This document shows, piece by piece, positions 45,945-56,647 of a DNA stretch of 64,000 nucleotides. This stretch comes from Adiantum capillus-veneris (taxonomy: Eukaryota; Streptophyta; Polypodiopsida; Polypodiales; Pteridaceae). The stretch is taken from contig CM043948.1 of NCBI GenBank assembly GCA_014529385.2, forward strand, positions 20,227,951 to 20,291,950. Reading direction: 5' to 3'. Positions within the stretch are counted from its first letter, which is position 1; every line of letters starts with the position of its first letter. The position numbers were made by a program, and so were the translations under genes. The notes beneath the pieces are model-generated. The model made no database searches, was not told where the DNA came from, and saw only the letters and a list, made by a program, of their open reading frames with translations.

Positions 45945-46135
45945 AGCGACGGAAATACACTGGGTTTTTATAACCCCCGGCGTCGCTAAAACCATCGCTA
46001 ATAGCGTCGCTACGAGAGTGTCGCTATAACCGTCGCTATATAGCGACGCTCATAGCGACGGTTATAGCGACGTTTACACAGAAGTCTATAGCGACGCTAC
46101 AGAGCCATAAATAGCGACGGTTATAGCGACGCCCG
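45945..46135. repeat. Left subterminal repeats of Cacta1
   Basis: About a dozen copies of TAGCGACG or its complement CGTCGCTA in both orientations, several as TAGCGACGGTTATAGCGACG pairs. In En/Spm, clustered subterminal repeats of this sort are the binding sites for the TNPA-type protein. Open frames here (46036-46419) are not supported as genes. Confidence 0.9.
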
Positions 46136-46512
46136 AGAGAAATTTTTTTTGGTGACAGGGCATTGAATGCCCTGCCACCCATCAACCATATTGTACTTGA
46201 TTCACTTTTTAAAAAAAGTGCAAGGGTAGATAATAGACCCAAAATAGTCACCCACAAGACGCATTGTTTGCAAAATTGACAAGCGTAAAATTGACAATTG
46301 TACACATCATAGGCAAAATGAATTGATTGGCAAATGTAATAATGACAATTGTACAACATCATAGGCATAAAGAATTGATTGGCAAAATGAACTGCGGTGA
46401 AAAATGTAATAATATACATGGTTCAAAAAGACGTATAAAATCCGTCTCATGATAAATAAGCTATGAGAAACCCTAAACTAATGCTATCTAGCTACGGCTA
46501 AACTGACGTCGT

Positions 46513-47822
46513 CTAGTCAGACGTCTCATCGCGTCCAAGCGGCGTATCTGTCGGATTCTGCAAAAAAAGACAATAAGACAGCTTTCAGTAAGTATAAACA
46601 TATAACGACATTTATAAAACAATACAAAAAATAGAAAAGAGTAAACCCTAATACTAACCATGCCGCCGCGAGAACTGAGAATTTCCATCAAGGCATTTAA
46701 GCCCTTCCTGCCTGCGTACTCGCGCTCGTACGGTGTGGGATCACGTCCTGTCATCGACCACTGTCAAAACATACAAAGAATTCATTATGTTAGAATTAAA
46801 AAACTCATAAACCCTAAACTATCGAACATAAAGAGCAATGCGAAAACACTTACAAAATCGGCCTCAAATGATGCCCATCCACCGCTCCCCAAGTGGTGCG
46901 AGCTCCCTGCCTCTACTCGCGCTCTGGCTGCATCCTTTTGTTGCTTCCACTTGTCGGGATTCTCGCGCGCTACTTTCTTCGCATTCTTCCAATCTTCTTT
47001 GGCCAGTCAATCTGGCCTGTTCCACCCATGCTTGATTTCTTTTTCCACTTCGGAACACTTGTGTTTGCAGTATTCGCGCATTCGAATCTTCATCAGGTCT
47101 TCATTGAAGCATTGATCCCGTGTTGGAACAGGAAACTCATCATGAAGTATGCTGATGACTCTGTTTTTTAAATCACTTGTTACTTCACTCCATTTGTTTA
47201 GTATGTAGTGTCTAAACAGCTGAGAGCAAAGACCACGCATGCGCGAGATCACCTTCTTGCCGTCATTATCCATGATGATGCCGCCGCTGAAGTCGACGGA
47301 GTAAGGCAAGCCCTCTGGCCGGTGACGCGTGAACCTGGGTGTCCCGACAGGGGTCTCTAGCGGCGTGTCCATGGGGGTACGGACGTCAGGTGTCTCCACC
47401 GACGTCTGGGCCCCGAAGCGAGCAGTGTCGAGTGGGGTGGCTCCTGGCGGAGTAGGTAGAGGTGTGTAGCTTCTAGGAACAGTCAGCCGTGCAAAACCTG
47501 GCGTAGATGGCGATGCTGTGGCTGGTGTGGGGGCGGGCAAAGAAGGGGAGGGTAAAGAGCCTCGTCGAACACGAGGCGGTGTGGAGGCATCGGTGGCGGA
47601 ATCCCCAAAACAACCGCCACCGCCACCACTAGAGCGCCGGTGTCTAGACGAGTGTGAAGCTCGTCTTGTCGACGCCGAAGCTTCCGAGCGCGCCGAATGG
47701 TCCGAAATAGAGGGAGATGCAGATGGAGTAGGAACGCGCGATGATGCGCCAGAGCGATGACGCTCCACGTACCACTGTCTCTGCTGCGGTGACAAAGAAG
47801 AAAGAAACTCCTCATCATCCAT
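46513..47822 (-). pseudogene. TNPA-like transposase gene of Cacta1
   Basis: A three-exon model fits exactly: 47822-46854, 46760-46659 and 46557-46513, with GT/AG introns and all exons multiples of three (323, 34 and 15 codons including the stop). The protein starts MDDEEFLSSLSPQQRQWYVE, has a long Ser/Pro/Thr-rich region, then the domain FRHYILNKWSEVTSDLKNRV ... HDEFPVPT and KNAKKVARENPDKW of plant En/Spm transposases. The only lesion seen is TGA at 47007-47009 within exon 1. It would bind the subterminal repeats and act with the TNPD-like protein. Confidence 0.85.
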
Positions 47823-48094
47823 ACCTGCATTAAACACACGAATATTTAAACTTAATATTGAATGAATAGAGTAGACAATGACGCAAAGACCATTAAATAC
47901 AATGACGTAATGACGCATATAAATACAATGACGCAATGAATTGAGTGATAGAAGAGGCAAGTCGAAAACTTAGAATTTTCAATCAAAAGATGTGAGCGCG
48001 AGTAGAAAAGAGTGTTATACACCATGGAAGGTACTTAGAGAGCCAGAGCTTTTACAACACGGAGCAAAATTGTTCAAATACAATATTTGTGGCT

Positions 48095-51000
48095 TTAAGA
48101 GATCTCTCTCTCATCCTCGCATAACTCAGCATAACTTCCTATATCTATATAGAGCTCTCCGTTTAAACACATATCCTCTGTTTCATTTTGTAGCTCCTCT
48201 GCATGCACCTCATTTAGAGTAGTAGCATCTTGATGCTCGTCTAGCACCACCGTAGCGGCTTCTGATTGAGCATCATCTCTGATCTCCTCCATCGATGCCA
48301 TTGTGATTGGCACATGGTAGCCTTCATACGTCCTTGCACTACGAGGGGCTACCTCTATGACGTACCACCAGTTTGATGTAGACTTTGCAGGATGAAATAT
48401 TACCTGCCAGAGCCACATAACTTACATGAGAGCTTTCAAGCACATAACTTGTAAAAGGGGGATGTTAACTATTTACATACTTACTTGTTCACAATGCTCG
48501 GGTAGTACGAAAGTGTCTCTTAGGTTAGTCCATTTCTTAGTAGAATCCACCTCAAGAAAACCAGACTCTCCTCTACGCACAGTAGCGTTGCGACCCTCCA
48601 TGATTATCTTGAACCATTGCACGTCGAACAAGTCGACCAAAAATCCTCTGTAATCGATCCTCAAAATCTCTTGCAGCGTGCCGAAGTAAGTGAGTTCCAC
48701 CACCACAGGATCTGCATCAGAGGAACGTCGTCGACTAGACTGTTCAAATTTTTCCATGATTCCACAATCTTGAGTAAAATGCTTTTTGTCGATTCGTTCC
48801 ACCCTAAAATGTCGACCTTTACACCATGATGCTGTGTATGACTTATACTACAACGAACAAAGATTATGAGTGGCCATTCAAACGTTTAGAGATAAAGTCA
48901 CTAGCTAGTCGTACATTGCAAACTTACCTTGGTCGCGCAACCCCGAGAGTACTCCCACTCTTCCTCAGTCACTTCGTCACCGCATTGTTGTGCGCTTTTC
49001 AATTGGTTGTGCAACCATCTTAAGCTCATGAAGGTTGGTAGGCTCTCCAGAACAATCGGATAGTGCATCGATGGTCGTCTTCCCCGTCTCCACTCGATTC
49101 GTGCCCTTTGCCGCTCTTACTTTGCATCCTCATATTGTGAAATCCACTTTTGCATCACTGGATTGTGAAGCATGCAAAATCGGTTGATTTTAACCTCTAG
49201 ATCTTCCGTCATCTTCTTCTCAACACCGAGATTGCACATGACAATCCCAGATATGCGCTCACCATCTATGGTTCGCCATAGCGTGTCCCGAGCTTTATCA
49301 AATCCGTTTAGCCGCTCTCCAATGTACACTAGGGACTCTGATACCAACCAACCTTCTGCCATGCTACCCTCCGGACGTGCCTTTTGACGCACATATCCCT
49401 TAAGCGTTTTCATGAAACGTTCTAAGAAGAACATCCATATGGAATGAACTGTGCCAGCTATTTCCACCTCATCAACTATGTGAACAAGAAGATGCACCTG
49501 AATGGTTAGCATGGTAGTAGGAAAATGTTTCTCAAACATGCACACAAGCTCCCCAGCATTTAGTTTGGCGAATGATATGAAGTCTACGTTGATCTCCTTT
49601 TGTGAGATCCATTGCACCAGCTTTGCAAGTTTGTAGATTGTGTTACGGATGTCGAGAGACAAACATCCCTCAATGGCAACCGGTAAAATAAACTGTAAAG
49701 TATGTGCAGCAATGATATTAAAGTCCACATTTTATGCAATGATATTAAAGTCCACTATGAACGTACCTGACACATTTTATGCCAATCGTGTGACTTCAAA
49801 CCGGTAAGCTTTCCTTCTTTAGTAAAACACGTTCGGAGCGAGTGCATTACGCCAGTGGGGGTCCGCAAAGATCGAATGGTCTCTTTTACTTTGCGTTCTT
49901 GGGCTCCTGTGAAAATCCATGGTGCTTTAGGGAGTTTTATCGATCCATCAGACGCTGTTTGCGGCCAATATTGCTCCATACGATCCACATTTCTAAGGTC
50001 AACTTTGGCTCCCAAAGTATCTTTCTTACCGGTCAGATGGTCCCATAGTAGATTACCCACATTCTTGAATATGTGCATTGGATCGAGCAAGTGATTGATC
50101 ATGAGTCGGGGCCAGTATGGTAACTCGTACCATAGAGATAGTCTCTTCATCCCTGGAGGCAATCCGTCATCGCACATCTCCTTCTGCTCTAACCATGCTT
50201 GTGCAGACATCCTTGGTGGCTCTCTTCCCAAAAAGCCGTCGCGTAACACATGATTCTCTGGAAGATACACTTGATGACCTTCGTAGATTTGCTTCTTCAA
50301 TGAGAGCGCCCTACGTGCATTCAGTCTAGGTCCACATGTGACACATGCTCTGTATCCGCTTGTTTGAAGCCCTGCATGTATACACATGAGAATAGATAAA
50401 CTATGGGAAAAAACAAGATTTACAGTGTCTGAGTGAGGAGTGTCACTAGATCACCTAAGCATTCTGTTAGCCCGGGATAGTCATGCATGGTCCACATTAG
50501 AATGCCTCTGATCAAAGCATTCCGTCGTCCTGTGTGTCGGCTCATATCCACCACCTCTATGCCAATCAAAAATTGTTGTAGCTCTTCCAATAGTGGACGA
50601 AGATACACATCCATATTCCCCACTTTATATCGCCCTGGCACAATCAAGCTTAGCCATAGGTGCCCCTTCTTCGTAGTCAACCACGGGGGAATGTTGTAGT
50701 TGACAATGACAACGGGACATACACTGTAAGATGTTGATCTTTGACCAAATGGATTTACGCCATCCATAGCCAGGCCTAAGCGCAAATTTCGAGCTTCCCT
50801 GGCAAAATCCGACCATGTTCCATCTATATTTTTCCAGGCTGTGCAATCTGCAGGAATTCGTAGCACACCATCCGAAGATTTATTCTCCTCATGCCATGAT
50901 GCTAGGGCGGCCATGGACTTACATTCGAAGAAATGCTTGATGCGAGGAAGCAGAGAAAAATGTCGCAAAACCTTTTGTGGAATTTTTGTCCCGTGGAGAT

Positions 51001-51827
51001 CTACTCGATATCTTTCGGAATCACATTTCGGACACTTCTCCATGTCTATGTATTCCCCTCTGAAAAGAATGCAGTCATTAGGACAAGCGTGGATAGAATT
51101 GTAATCCATCCCCAAGTTTCGCAAAATCTTTCTTACTTCATCTCGGGAATCTAGCATCACATTCTCAGTTGGTAGTATGTGCTCTTTAAGCAATCTACAC
51201 AACATAAAAATACGATACAGTCGTGTAAAAATCTATCAGATCATTATACATTTAGAGTTTTATTAAAGTAAACTAATTGTAATAGATCACCTGAAAAGCG
51301 TTGTGACGCTAGTGTCACTCCATCCAAACTTTGCCTGCATGTTGAGAAGAACCAGGAGTGCTTTCAATCTAGACATACGTGCTCCATTATACAATGGCGT
51401 ATCGGCTTCACTTTTCATATCATCATAGATAAGCCTTTCTGAATCCATGATCGTCTCGATCATTTCATCAATCTCGGGCTCAAACATTGCCTCGTTGGGA
51501 ATGTGCTCTGCATGATCATCCCCCGAGCTGTCAGAGGCTACATCTTGTACGTGGACTCACATATGCTGCTTGACCAAAGCGCCTGCGAACACGTCTATTG
51601 GGTTGCAAGATTGCTGCTTGTTGGCCAGCCTCAGAGTCCGACGAGTTATAATTGGCAACAACTCGATCTATAATAGATGGATCGAGCTCCCCAAATTCGC
51701 GAATGTGCTGCAAAGAAACACGTCTTGTCCGTCACACAGCATGCTTGCATTGATTACAAGGACATAAGACCCTCGTTGAGAGATAGGTGTTTCGGTTGGA
51801 CGGTCCCACATCCTCGTCACTACTCAT
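48095..51827 (-). pseudogene. TNPD-like transposase gene of Cacta1 (tnp2, DUF4218, DUF4216)
   Basis: Six exons with GT/AG borders: 51827-51291, 51194-50455, 50371-49767, 49692-48928, 48847-48485 and 48403-48095; phases agree from the end of exon 1 onward. Domains in order: Cys-rich start (CPCNQCKH), the tnp2 transposase core (DYNSIHACPNDCILFRGEY, CPKCDSERYR, MDGVNPFG, then HDYPGLTECLG and ACVTCG), DUF4218 (FILPVAIEGCLSLDIRN ... GYVRQKARPEGS) and DUF4216 (YFGTLQEILRIDY). Lesions: TGA at 51732-51734, one indel in exon 1, TAA at 49117-49119. It encoded the catalytic transposase of the element. Confidence 0.88.
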
Positions 51828-51892
51828 AATGAGGATAAAAATCTTATAACCTGGACAACAAATTTAATATTCTATTGGCATTCTTCGTCTTA

Positions 51893-51895
<3 letters not shown>

Positions 51896-51963
<68 letters not shown>
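51896..51963. repeat. (TC)n microsatellite
   Basis: Over 30 TC units, just upstream of the TNPD-like gene on its strand. Confidence 0.97.
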
Positions 51964-51965
<2 letters not shown>

Positions 51966-52239
51966 ACCTCACATTCTCTAGTCATGTCCAATCCCCGCAC
52001 ACCTCGGTCTAGAGGTGCACGGAGATCAGAACCACCGGGTTATAATCTCGTCTTTATTGGTCAATACCTATATTTGTGGGTACAAGAAATCTACAGACCC
52101 ACGTCTACATGATACTGCATGTAGTGGACAAAACCCCTTTGCCTCTTCTCTAGCTGTAGCACTTCACAGCATCTTAACATCTTTTCACAGTAGATCTTTT
52201 TACTGTTCGTCTAACTCTAAACCCTAAACCGTAAGTAAT

Positions 52240-53130
52240 TCTTGCGTGGACTCGATCTAACGTAAATAAGTGTAAATCTAAATAAACGTAAATCTAACTA
52301 AAAATAAACCTAAATCTAATTTAACGTAAGTCTACATCTAACCTAATCTTTAACGTCTTTTGGGATAGTTTCCTACGACGTTAAAACTCTCTTCTTCTTG
52401 TGTGTGTGTGTGTGTGTGTGTGGGTAAACCTAAATAAACCTAAGTCTAATCTAATATAACATAAATCTAAATCTAACGTAAATTATGCTATATTAAAAAC
52501 AAAGAACTAAACTAACAGGGATTATATGAACCTTAAAACTGATTTAACACATAATTTTTCACATAACTCGGCAAGAGTTGGCATGCTCATCACTAAAGAT
52601 GTGAGAGTTAACTTCCGGCGGTGACGCTGCCTCATCTCCATCCACATCTGACGACAGCAATTGGCCCTTTAGACCATTCTTGCTCTTGTTACTAACTTTG
52701 AAGTTGCTGTTGAATGACTAGAGGTTGTCTAGATGGTCATTGTGTCGGGGATGTAGTGACTCTTGCCTCCCTGAAGATCCACCTTCTTCCCTATCTTCTG
52801 AAGACATTTCACTAGTACTTTTGGATCGACGGAGCCCACCATGAGTGAAGGCAGCAATACCCTATATTCCATTGAGGGCTTTCTTCATCGGCTTCATGCA
52901 GGCATCGTAGTCTATGGAGACCTAAATCTAATCTAATATAACGTAAATCTAAATCTAGCGTAAATAAACGTAAATCTAATCAAAAATAAACCTAAATCTA
53001 ATCTAATTTAACTTAAATAAACCTAAATCTAATTTAATGTAAGTCTACATCTAACCTAATCTTTAACGTCTTTTAGGATAGTTTCCTACGACGTTATAAC
53101 TCTCTTCTTCTTGTGTGTGTGCACGTGTGT
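52240..53130. repeat. AT-rich repeats and a ~710-bp spaced duplication in Cacta1
   Basis: Runs of ACGTAAATCTAA/CCTAAATCTAATC at 52240-52345, 52435-52490 and 52915-53050. A segment around TTTCCTACGACGTTA followed by CTCTCTTCTTCTTGTGTG occurs at about 52347-52420 and again at 53057-53120. No gene is visible between 51830 and 53840. Confidence 0.85.
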
Positions 53131-53319
53131 GGATGTGTGTGCCAATAAGAAGAGATAAATGGTATAACCTTTCTATCACCCATGCCAAGTATGATAGATT
53201 GGTTATGCCATTTCCCTCTTGAATAATAGGTCTTGATTTCAACTCCTCGTCGGCTAGATCTTTGGGTCTTTTAATTTTAATTAGTTTCCTACGACGTTAA
53301 ATTAGTTTCTCTCTCTTTC

Positions 53320-53500
53320 TCTCTCAATGTGTGTGCGTTTTTTTGTTTATGCATGTTTTCTCTCTCTTTTCCTCTCTCAATGTGTGCGTTTTTTGTTTAT
53401 GCATGTTCTCTCTCTCTTTTCCTCTCTCAATGTGTGCGTTTTTTGTTTATGCATGCTCTCTCTCTCTTTTCCTCTCTCAATGTGTGTGTGCATTCTTTGT
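53320..53500. repeat. 50-bp minisatellite in Cacta1
   Basis: The marker CAATGTGTG recurs at 53325, 53378, 53428 and 53478. The units contain TTTTTTGTTTATGCATG and TCTCTCTCTTTTCCTC. Further GT and GA microsatellites follow to about 53750. The three overlapping open frames across this stretch are repeat artefacts. Confidence 0.95.
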
Positions 53501-53708
53501 TTATGTATGTGTGTGTGCGTTTTTGTTTATGTTTGTACTCTCTCTCTCTCTCTCTCTCAAAAACACTGTGTGTGTGTGTGTATGTGTGTGTGTGTGTGAG
53601 AGAGAGAGAGAGGGAGAGAGAAAGAGGGGAAGGGAACATGAGAGTGAGGAGAGGGAAGAAGCATACCTGGCTCTCCTTCCTCTCCTCGTGTGTGTGTGTG
53701 TGTGTGTG

Positions 53709-53755
<47 letters not shown>

Positions 53756-53839
53756 ACGTTACCTGCTCCTTGCTTGAGGGCGCCGAAAAACTCAGATCTG
53801 AGATCTGAGTTTTTGGGCTCTCTCTGTTATTTTTTTAGC

Positions 53840-53930
53840 CCAGTCGGCGTCGCTATGCGCGTCAAAAATTTACAAAGAAATTTGCAACGCTCATAGCGAC
53901 ACTGGGAATTTTTTTTTTGAGCGTCGCTGT
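53840..53930. repeat. Right subterminal repeats of Cacta1
   Basis: Three or more copies of the same core: GGCGTCGCTATG, CTCATAGCGACA and GAGCGTCGCTGT. Fewer copies than at the left end. Confidence 0.85.
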
Positions 53931-53936
53931 GTGAGC

Positions 53937-54240
53937 TCTAATGGCACCCCAAACTTGCAACATATTTCATCATACACAAATTTTGCCACATCCTTTGCAG
54001 TGATCTGTTTTACTACTATAGCCTCTGCCCATCTAGAGAGATAGTTCACTGCCGTCAAGATATAGCTTTTGCCCCTGCTTGTGATAGGTAATGGGCCTAT
54101 TGCATCAATCCCCCACTTTTCAAACACATCAAACGCCATAATGGTTTTTCGTAGCTCTGGCTTCAACACTCTCTTCCCAAATGCTTGACACCTATTGCAA
54201 GACCTACACCAATGGTGAACATCCTTGTGTAAACTAGGCC
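53937..54240 (-). pseudogene. Integrase of Tat1, N-terminal core
   Basis: Reads LKPELRKTIMAFDVFEKWGI, DAIGPLPITSRGKSYILTAV, then NYLSRWAEAIV and CKFGVPLEL up to the Cacta1 border. In the first catalytic block Asp is replaced by Asn (codon AAC at 54044-54046), a G-to-A change that would abolish strand transfer. The zinc-binding Cys pair lies just upstream in a broken frame. Confidence 0.9.
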
Positions 54241-54250
54241 ATACATACCC

Positions 54251-55156
54251 CTATTGCAAAATCTTATGCAAGGTGATCTTTAGAGCAAAATAGCCACCAC
54301 ATGCGCCTTCATGATTCTCTTCCAACACTCTGTAAAGCTCATCCCGCCAAGGTACACGTATCAACATGAGTTGAGCCCCTTTCATGTATAAGACATCACC
54401 AATCAATTTGTACCTGTATTCTCTAAGCACAAAGCCATACTTCTTAGACTTCCGAATCTCCTTTGGAATGATTCCTGTTAGCAAAAACTCCTCTTCTTGA
54501 GCAAAACTTTCCCGGCCATGATAAAGAGGTAAAGTGGTACTCAACACAAATAGCTCCCCAATCATGCCTTGAGCTGCTTCATGTGTCTCTCCATTTAGAG
54601 CACGTTCAATGTGTCTGATGCTCCATGCTTCGAAATTTTTTAACAGGCCTTTAATTCTAAAGCACATTTCCTTCAATGAGGTGTTCTTGCTCTTCCACAC
54701 ACCCAACACTTGCTTCAACACTAACAAGGCATCACCTTTTATGCTCAACCTTCGAACCCCATGCTTCAAACAAATGTGTAATCTGGCTTCCAGAGTAGCA
54801 TATCCAGCCTCATTGTTACTATGAGCATCCAATTTGAACCCTCTCTTGCATACTAGCTTCTTCTCTGGATCATAAAGTGCTATACCCCCTGAAGCCGCAT
54901 CATGGCTCTGTGTGTATGAACCATCAAAGAAAAACACATGTGCATTGCTGATCTGTGGCACTTCTTCAACTACCTTTCTCACCACCTCTTCCTTAACAAT
55001 AAGAGGATTCTCCTTGTAGGTCAACAAATCAGCTAGGGTAGCCCTTGTACTATCTTCCACTAGAAAAGAGAACTGAAATTCTTGCATCTCAATTACCCAT
55101 TTCTTGACCACATTTGACATGTTAGTGCCATTAATTAACAGTGGAAAAAAAGGCAT
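54251..55156 (-). pseudogene. Second RNase H (aRNH) and integrase zinc-binding start of Tat1
   Basis: A 301-codon open stretch. AHVFFFDGSYTQSHDAASGG supplies the first RNase H acidic residue, NEAGYATLEARL the Glu, and SIKGDALLVLKQVLG the next Asp. This is the archaeal-type RNase H known as an added domain in Tat-lineage elements, and it lies between the standard RNase H and integrase as expected. The tail has VPWRDELYRVLEENHEGACG, the start of the integrase zinc-binding region. No internal stop. Confidence 0.9.
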
Positions 55157-55730
55157 AACTCGTCAAGAAAACAAAAGGTCGTGGTAGCAAGTAATGACAA
55201 AATCGTCGACAAGCAAATATTACACTGGCCATCACTAGCTCTACTTCCGAGAAAATTCTCTCCGCTACCAACTTCACTCGGCTTGCACAATACACTGGCC
55301 TCATATAATGGCTGCCCTTCCCCTTTTGCAATAGCATGGCTCCAATGGCATCATCCCCTACTGATGGATTTACATAAAACACTTTCTCCCAATCAGGAGC
55401 CTGCATGGCTGACAACCCCCCTAACACCTCTTTCACCTCTTGAAACACTTCTTCACACTTGTCATCCCATTGCAATGGATCATGCTTTTCCACTTGCTGT
55501 AATGGATAAAGAAGCTACGAAGACAATGGAATAAACCGTGCCATGTACTTCACTTTGTGTATAAAAGTTGCCAATTGCTTCGTACTCGTAGGTGATGGAA
55601 GAAGAATAATAGACTTAACCTTATCTGGATCAGCCTCAATGCCATTTTCTGACACCATATGGCCCAATAACTTCACCCTTGGCTGTGATAGATGACATTT
55701 CTTTGGATTTAGTTGTCCTCCACATTCATC
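55131..55730 (-). pseudogene. RT connection and RNase H of Tat1
   Basis: The minus strand first gives the thumb/connection region in mixed frames, then from 55493 an open stretch with DDKCEEVFQEVKEVL, FYVNPSVGDDAIGAML and RPVYCASRVKLVAERIF. The expected first Asp (HVDAS type) reads NPSVGD, so the active site is altered. The last residues enter a frame change before the second RNase H. Confidence 0.8.
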
Positions 55731-55733
55731 ATA

Positions 55734-56426
55734 TCAAGCCAATACCATCTGCAGCTTCTCATGGTGTTCAGCCCTACTGCTATAAACACAGAAGTCATCC
55801 ATAAAAGCTTTAACACAACTACCAATGAATGGTTCCAACACCCAATTTGCTCTCTCTTGATAGAAAGAAGGTCCATTTGACAATAGCCTATGGCGTAATA
55901 AAAGTGGTCTTTGTGTGGTCTTTGTGTGGTCTTTAAGAGCAATCTTCAATTGAAAATAGCCTAAAAAACCATCACACACACTGCACCTCTCATAACCTGC
56001 CACTGAATCCAAGATCTGATCGATGAATGGAAGAGGATATGGGTTCTTCTTAGTGGCTGCGTTTAAGAGTTTAAAATCTACACAAATTCTCCACTTCCCA
56101 TCCTTCTTTGGACTGACTACAACTGGACTCACCCATTCTGTGGTCTCCACAGGGACTATGAACCTTGCCTTCAACAACTTGTCCACCTCTTCTCGCAAGG
56201 CTTCCATTTTCTCTTGACCCATCCTTCTTAGCCTTTGCCGCACTGGCTTAGCACCTTCTTTCAGCTCTATATGCATCTCTTCGCCCTTGAACCCTCTGAT
56301 CTCTTCATATGAAGTAATGAACAAATCAGGAAAACTAGCCAGCATGAGCAAATATATATCCTTCTCCATAGCTGAGAGGTCTCCACTGAATATCATTTGT
56401 GTCATCAATTCCTGCTTCTTTGACAA
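55734..56426 (-). pseudogene. Reverse transcriptase of Tat1
   Basis: A 230-codon open stretch with EWVSPVVVSPKKDGKWRICV, VDFKLLNAATKKNPYPLPFI, CDGFLGYFQLKIALKDHTKTT (written here in part), then SNGPSFYQERANWV and the catalytic block AFMDDFCVYSS. Where other elements read F-T-WG-F-Y-VMPFGL there is a short duplication (TTTGTGTGGTC twice, 55908-55933) and a deletion, so the palm is damaged although the frame stays open. The interval 56427-56647 is acidic linker in broken frames. Confidence 0.88.
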
Positions 56427-56647
56427 CTCAACCTTGGTTGCATCAGCCCATCAATCACTTCATAAGGCCCTTCACTTCCATCTTCAACCTCATTCGCAAA
56501 TGCAACTAAACCAGACTCCTGGATTCCTTTGTCCATCAAAAGAAATGCAACATCAGCATCCTCATCACTGCTGGTAGTTCTATCACTGTCCTCATCTGCC
56601 ATCGTGGAATAGTCTTCATCACTAGACTCATCCTCATCTTCATAAAT

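Larger units (their letters stand above)
45910..53933 (-). mobile_element. Cacta1: CACTA (En/Spm) DNA transposon in Tat1 integrase
   Basis: About 8.02 kb. The left end is CACTACAAGAGG at 45910; the right end, read inwards on the minus strand, is CACACAGCGACG, so the second terminus has drifted from CACTA. AGC flanks both sides (45908-45910 and 53934-53936, the left C shared with the element), consistent with the 3-bp duplication of CACTA elements. Removing the element and one AGC joins the integrase frame without gap. Inside are two minus-strand transposase genes, TNPD-like and TNPA-like, and TAGCGACG subterminal repeats at both ends. Confidence 0.93.

Noticed and set aside
46036-46419. 127-codon minus-strand ORF near the Cacta1 left end
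   Set aside because: It runs through the subterminal repeat array and lies downstream of the TNPA-like stop; no domain.
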